Assembly (NCBI RefSeq): GCF_047345415.1
Contig: NZ_JBLFEP010000006.1
Coordinates: 62,001-126,000, forward strand
Source of the DNA: Maribacter_C sp947494565
GTDB taxonomy: Bacteria > Bacteroidota > Bacteroidia > Flavobacteriales > Flavobacteriaceae
DNA: 64,000 bases
Direction: 5' to 3'
Part shown: piece by piece, positions 60,831 to 64,000 of the stretch
How the letters are laid out: each line of letters starts with the position of its first letter
Numbering within the stretch: position 1 is the first letter of the stretch
The notes under the pieces: model-generated
The model's input: the letters and a program-made list of their open reading frames with translations, nothing else
Database searches by the model: none
Told to the model about the DNA's origin: nothing
Made by a program: the position numbers and the translations under genes

Positions 60831-62756
60831 ATGAGATTAAAAACTACTTTATTTTTATTTACTACTCTTCTGTACTTCACTCAGGTCGAGGCCCAGTCTT
60901 GTGATGGCGCCGATTTTGAGGAAAGAAATGGAATAGCGATCCTTGAGTTGGATTCTAAAGTCTCCGGTTCTTGGAAAAAGGAGAATATTTCTGGAGCTTC
61001 TGGCGGTCAAGCATTGACGTACAGGGGGTCGGATAAATTCAATACTCCGGGTACTTCTGCAATTGTGTATAAGGTGAAAATAAATTCTCCTGGAACTTAT
61101 AGATTCAAATGGAGAAACAGAATTAGCATTATTGGTTCTGGACCTGAGCCTGCCAACACGGAGCACAACGATTCGTGGTTGAAAATCGATGCATCTGATT
61201 TTTATGGTGCTACAGGCAATACTAGAGTGTATCCTGGGGGATCTGGTAAGACACCAGTTGCCAAGGGGTCTACTTCTGGAGGTTGGTTTAAAATTTATAC
61301 CAACTCAATAGGATGGAGCTGGATAACGCGTACCAGTGATTTTGAAAATCACAATATTTATGCCAGATTCAATAGTGCCGGTGTTTACAACATACGGGTA
61401 TCTGCACGTTCTAAGGGACATAGTATCGATAGAATGGTACTTTACAAGGAAAATCAATATTCAAACTCAGAATCTGAGAGTTTAACAAGAGCGGTTACCA
61501 GTTGTTCTGGCGGAACACCTCCACCTACTGATAATGTCGCACCTACCGTAAGTATCACAAGTCCGAATGGTGGGCAGACTTTTAACGCAGGTAGCAACGT
61601 GACTGTTAGATTATCGGCTAATGATTCAGATGGAAACATCACGAAGCATCAGATTTTTGTCAACAATAAATTGGTGGATACTGATGGGGCAGGATATTCT
61701 CCACATGTTATAAATAATATTGCTCCAGGTAACTATGCAATAAGGGCCACTGTTACGGACAATGGAGGTAAAACGGCTTCTCAAACGATTAATATATCTG
61801 TTGGAGATGATGACACACCTCCCCCTCCTCCAACGGGAAATGAGGCTCCTACAGTCAGTTTCAAAAGTCTTTCAAACGGTGATCAAGTAGCGGTTGGAAG
61901 TACAGTTTTTGTTGGGATAAATGCGAACGACAGTGATGGGAGTATTGTAAAGCACCAAGTATTCGTAAATGGTAAATTGGTAGATACCGATGGATCGAAC
62001 TATACACCACACCCTATTCGGAACATCTCTGCCGGAAGTTATACTATTAAAGTTACGGTAACCGATAATAAGGGAGCAACAGGGTCAAGTACAGTTACCA
62101 TAACTGCTGGCTCTGGTACGCCACCACCTCCAACTAATTCCGATATTTCCTTTAATTTAATCAATGCATCAACAAACAGTAGTATAGGGGCATTGGTTGA
62201 TGGTTCTTCACTTAATTCCTCTAAGGTGCAAAATGTCAATATTAGGGTAAATGTGCCATCAGGTACCAGAAGGGTAGGTCTTGAAGTACTTAGAAATGGA
62301 AACCGAGTCAAAGTAGGATTTGAGTTCTTTTGGCCTTATTCGGTTTATGGTGATACTAATGGCAACTATCAAGGAGTAACATTACAAAGTGGTACGTATA
62401 CCTTGATTGCTGGTGCCTATTCAAGTACAAGTGATATCAATAGTGTTATTGCCCGCAAAACCATTAAGTTCACTGTAGGATCAAGTTCTGGTAAATCGGC
62501 AATCTTGTTCCCTAACCCAGTTTCTACTGACGGCAAGGTATCTGTAAGGTTGCCTGAAGGTGCTTCTGGAAAATATGAATATAGTGTAACAAACTCTTTA
62601 GGGGTTCAGGTAGAAAAAGGAACATTTGATGCTGCGTCTTCTCAAAGAGATGTAGAGTTGAATCTGTCCAATATTGGAAGGCAAGTTCAAGGTGTCTACT
62701 ATATGACACTAAGTTCATCAGGATCCAAAGAAACGATTCCTCTTATAAGAGAATAA
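60831..62756 (+). CDS. Secreted Ig-domain protein with T9SS type A signal
   Basis: 641 residues. Signal peptide (ends VEAQSC), an N-terminal beta domain resembling carbohydrate-binding modules (about 25-205, GTYRFKWRNRIS, GVYNIRVSARSKGHSIDRMV), two Ig-like repeats (about 235-330 and 340-430; SANDSDGNITKHQIFVNNKL and the parallel NANDSDGSIVKHQVFVNGKL), a further beta domain, and a C-terminal T9SS type A signal (ILFPNPVSTDGKVSV, GVYYMTLSSSGSKETIPL). Probably a surface or secreted polysaccharide-binding protein. It lies outside the element, on the chromosome side of attR. Confidence 0.88.
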   Translation: MRLKTTLFLFTTLLYFTQVEAQSCDGADFEERNGIAILELDSKVSGSWKKENISGASGGQALTYRGSDKFNTPGTSAIVYKVKINSPGTYRFKWRNRISIIGSGPEPANTEHNDSWLKIDASDFYGATGNTRVYPGGSGKTPVAKGSTSGGWFKIYTNSIGWSWITRTSDFENHNIYARFNSAGVYNIRVSARSKGHSIDRMVLYKENQYSNSESESLTRAVTSCSGGTPPPTDNVAPTVSITSPNGGQTFNAGSNVTVRLSANDSDGNITKHQIFVNNKLVDTDGAGYSPHVINNIAPGNYAIRATVTDNGGKTASQTINISVGDDDTPPPPPTGNEAPTVSFKSLSNGDQVAVGSTVFVGINANDSDGSIVKHQVFVNGKLVDTDGSNYTPHPIRNISAGSYTIKVTVTDNKGATGSSTVTITAGSGTPPPPTNSDISFNLINASTNSSIGALVDGSSLNSSKVQNVNIRVNVPSGTRRVGLEVLRNGNRVKVGFEFFWPYSVYGDTNGNYQGVTLQSGTYTLIAGAYSSTSDINSVIARKTIKFTVGSSSGKSAILFPNPVSTDGKVSVRLPEGASGKYEYSVTNSLGVQVEKGTFDAASSQRDVELNLSNIGRQVQGVYYMTLSSSGSKETIPLIRE

Positions 62757-62774
62757 GTAGATTCTTAATATACT

Positions 62775-62810
62775 AAAATCGGCTCCTTTTTTAAGGAGTC
62801 GATTTTTTTT
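62775..62810. terminator. Bidirectional terminator between convergent genes
   Basis: AAAATCGGCTCCTT and AAGGAGTCGATTTT form a long stem with one mismatch, with A and T tracts on either side, between the + gene ending at 62756 and the - gene ending at 62830. Confidence 0.75.
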
Positions 62811-62829
62811 GTTCCAGTTCAAATTATAC

Positions 62830-63993
62830 TTATTTCTGAATAAGGTGATTAGGGAAATCTTGGATGTTTTCGCAGCAAATCTGTTCCATCACCTGTTGTA
62901 ATTGCGCTTTTAATAGAGAAATAGTGTGGTTTCCACCTTCAGCGCCTAATGCCGCTACTCCGTACATAAAAGAACGACCCATAAAAGTGAATTTGGCACC
63001 ACTGGCCATTGTTCGGGCGATGTCAGGGCCAGATCTAAGACCACTATCCATCATGACCTCAATTTGGCTGCCATAGGCCTCAGCGATACGTGCTAATGGT
63101 CGAATGGTCGACTCACCAGCGTCCAACTGACGCCCACCGTGATTGGATACGATGACTCCGTCCAAACCGAGCTGAATGGCTTTCTCAACATCGGCTTCAC
63201 AAGCGACACCCTTCAAAACCAACTTTCCTTTCCACATGTCCCGTATAGGCTTGATACGCTCCTCATTTAAGCGACCTGAGAAGGTTTGGTCCATAAATTG
63301 TCCCAGTTGCTTTAAATCCAAATTCTTTGGCATGTAAGGTCTTAGGGTCTCGAAATTAGGTTGTCCGTGCCTAAGGGTTTGAAGTGCCCAATTAGGCTTA
63401 CCCATAATTTGTAAGATATTGGCAATCGACATTTTTGGAGGCATGGCCAAACCGTTGCGGATGTCTCTAGGTCTAAAGCCAAAAGTGGGTACATCCGATA
63501 GGATAACTAGAACGGGGCACTCAGCAGCTGCCGCACGTCTAATGATATCGTCTCTCAGTTTGGTTTTGGCGGGATGATAGAGTTGAAACCAGGCTTGTCC
63601 TTCTGTAATTTCGGAAATACGTTCAATGGCACTGGTCGATACCGTACTGAGCACGAAAGGAATATTGTGTTCGAAAGCGGCTTTTGCTAAGATTTCGGGA
63701 GATCTTGGCCACATTAAGCCTTGGAGTCCCACAGGGGCAATACCAAAGGGTGCATCGTACGAATGACCAAAGAGCTTTGTCTTCATATTTGATCCGCTGT
63801 GTTTGCTCAGGTAATAGGGGAGGAGCTCCACCTCTCGAATTTCAGCTGTATTCTTATGTAGGTTGATATCCTCGTTACATCCCCCATCTAAATATTCAAA
63901 AGCGAATTTTGGAATTCTTTTTTTGGCTTTGGCCCTCAGGTCCTCTACAGATGGGTATCGACTATCGAAGTTTGATTTTCCTTTTTTCGGCAT
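62830..63993 (-). CDS. FMN-dependent alpha-hydroxy-acid oxidase / L-lactate dehydrogenase family
   Basis: 387 residues, TIM-barrel flavoenzyme of the lactate dehydrogenase/glycolate oxidase family. FAFEYLDGGCNEDINL near the N-terminus, FGIAPVGLQGLMWPRSPEIL, the LSTVSTSAIE strand, WFQLYHPA, LVLKGVACEADVEKAI (FMN lysine) and the catalytic VSNHGGRQLD followed by the FMN-phosphate region GLRSGPDIARTMASGA and MGRSFMYG are all present. It oxidises a 2-hydroxy acid such as L-lactate to the oxo acid. Complete, with its start about seven bases inside the right edge. Confidence 0.9.
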   Translation of the reverse strand: MPKKGKSNFDSRYPSVEDLRAKAKKRIPKFAFEYLDGGCNEDINLHKNTAEIREVELLPYYLSKHSGSNMKTKLFGHSYDAPFGIAPVGLQGLMWPRSPEILAKAAFEHNIPFVLSTVSTSAIERISEITEGQAWFQLYHPAKTKLRDDIIRRAAAAECPVLVILSDVPTFGFRPRDIRNGLAMPPKMSIANILQIMGKPNWALQTLRHGQPNFETLRPYMPKNLDLKQLGQFMDQTFSGRLNEERIKPIRDMWKGKLVLKGVACEADVEKAIQLGLDGVIVSNHGGRQLDAGESTIRPLARIAEAYGSQIEVMMDSGLRSGPDIARTMASGAKFTFMGRSFMYGVAALGAEGGNHTISLLKAQLQQVMEQICCENIQDFPNHLIQK

Positions 63994-64000
63994 AAGTCTC

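Overview
The window is from a marine-type member of the Flavobacteriaceae (Bacteroidota). Pointers are type IX secretion (T9SS) proteins with type A and type B C-terminal signals, a PorP/SprF protein, CTnDOT-style Tra proteins (TraE to TraN), LytTR and TPR-AraC regulators, and Bacteroidota-type class I lanthipeptide genes with a split LanB dehydratase. No rRNA, complete tRNA or CRISPR array was seen.

Layout. (1) 1-8018: a T9SS triad on the + strand, made of a giant calcium-binding thrombospondin type 3 repeat protein (5' end outside the window), a PorP/SprF partner and an OmpA-family protein. (2) 8710-13562: the mobilisation half of an integrative conjugative element (ICE): a small basic ORF, SSB, a RadC/JAB protein, a BfmA/BtgA mobilisation protein, a BtgB-like (DUF5712) relaxase candidate and the coupling ATPase. 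(3) 13.6-29.3 kb: cargo of mixed small genes. It holds a HEPN-type DUF3644 protein beside a serine recombinase and a group of decaying genes: at least four reading frames are cut by one in-frame stop, one of these also has a homopolymer frameshift, and a LysE transporter is reduced to a remnant. The region is bracketed by two directly repeated, internally palindromic 34-bp sequences (14735-14768 and 29338-29371). (4) 29.4-36.3 kb: the transfer operon traE-F-G-I-J-K-M-N on the - strand. (5) 36.5-39.8 kb: amidase, small membrane and lipoprotein genes, an EEP-family nuclease-like protein and an excisionase-like HTH protein. (6) 40.1-58.9 kb: a double class I lanthipeptide locus. (7) 59.0-60.45 kb: a tyrosine integrase and a tRNA-Val 3' fragment, read as the right end (attR) of the element. 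(8) 60.8-64 kb: likely chromosome, with a T9SS type A secreted Ig-domain protein and an FMN-dependent alpha-hydroxy-acid oxidase.

The lanthipeptide locus is the most interesting part. Two paralogous LanC / LanB-N / LanB-C modules are transcribed in opposite directions from a central membrane-anchored TPR-AraC regulator. Each arm begins with its own short precursor gene (46739-46897 on -, 49094-49279 on +) followed by a strong hairpin. The - arm adds a lipoprotein S9 oligopeptidase. The + arm adds an unusual protein with a TonB plug but no barrel, plus the only exporter (C39-peptidase ABC transporter and HlyD adaptor). A 10-bp palindrome, ATTCATGAAT, recurs at the - precursor promoter, as a 21-bp-spaced pair upstream of the regulator, and as a 22-bp-spaced pair at the left end of the - arm. 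It is a good candidate for the regulator's operator.

All functions are inferred from reading the sequence; no database search was run.
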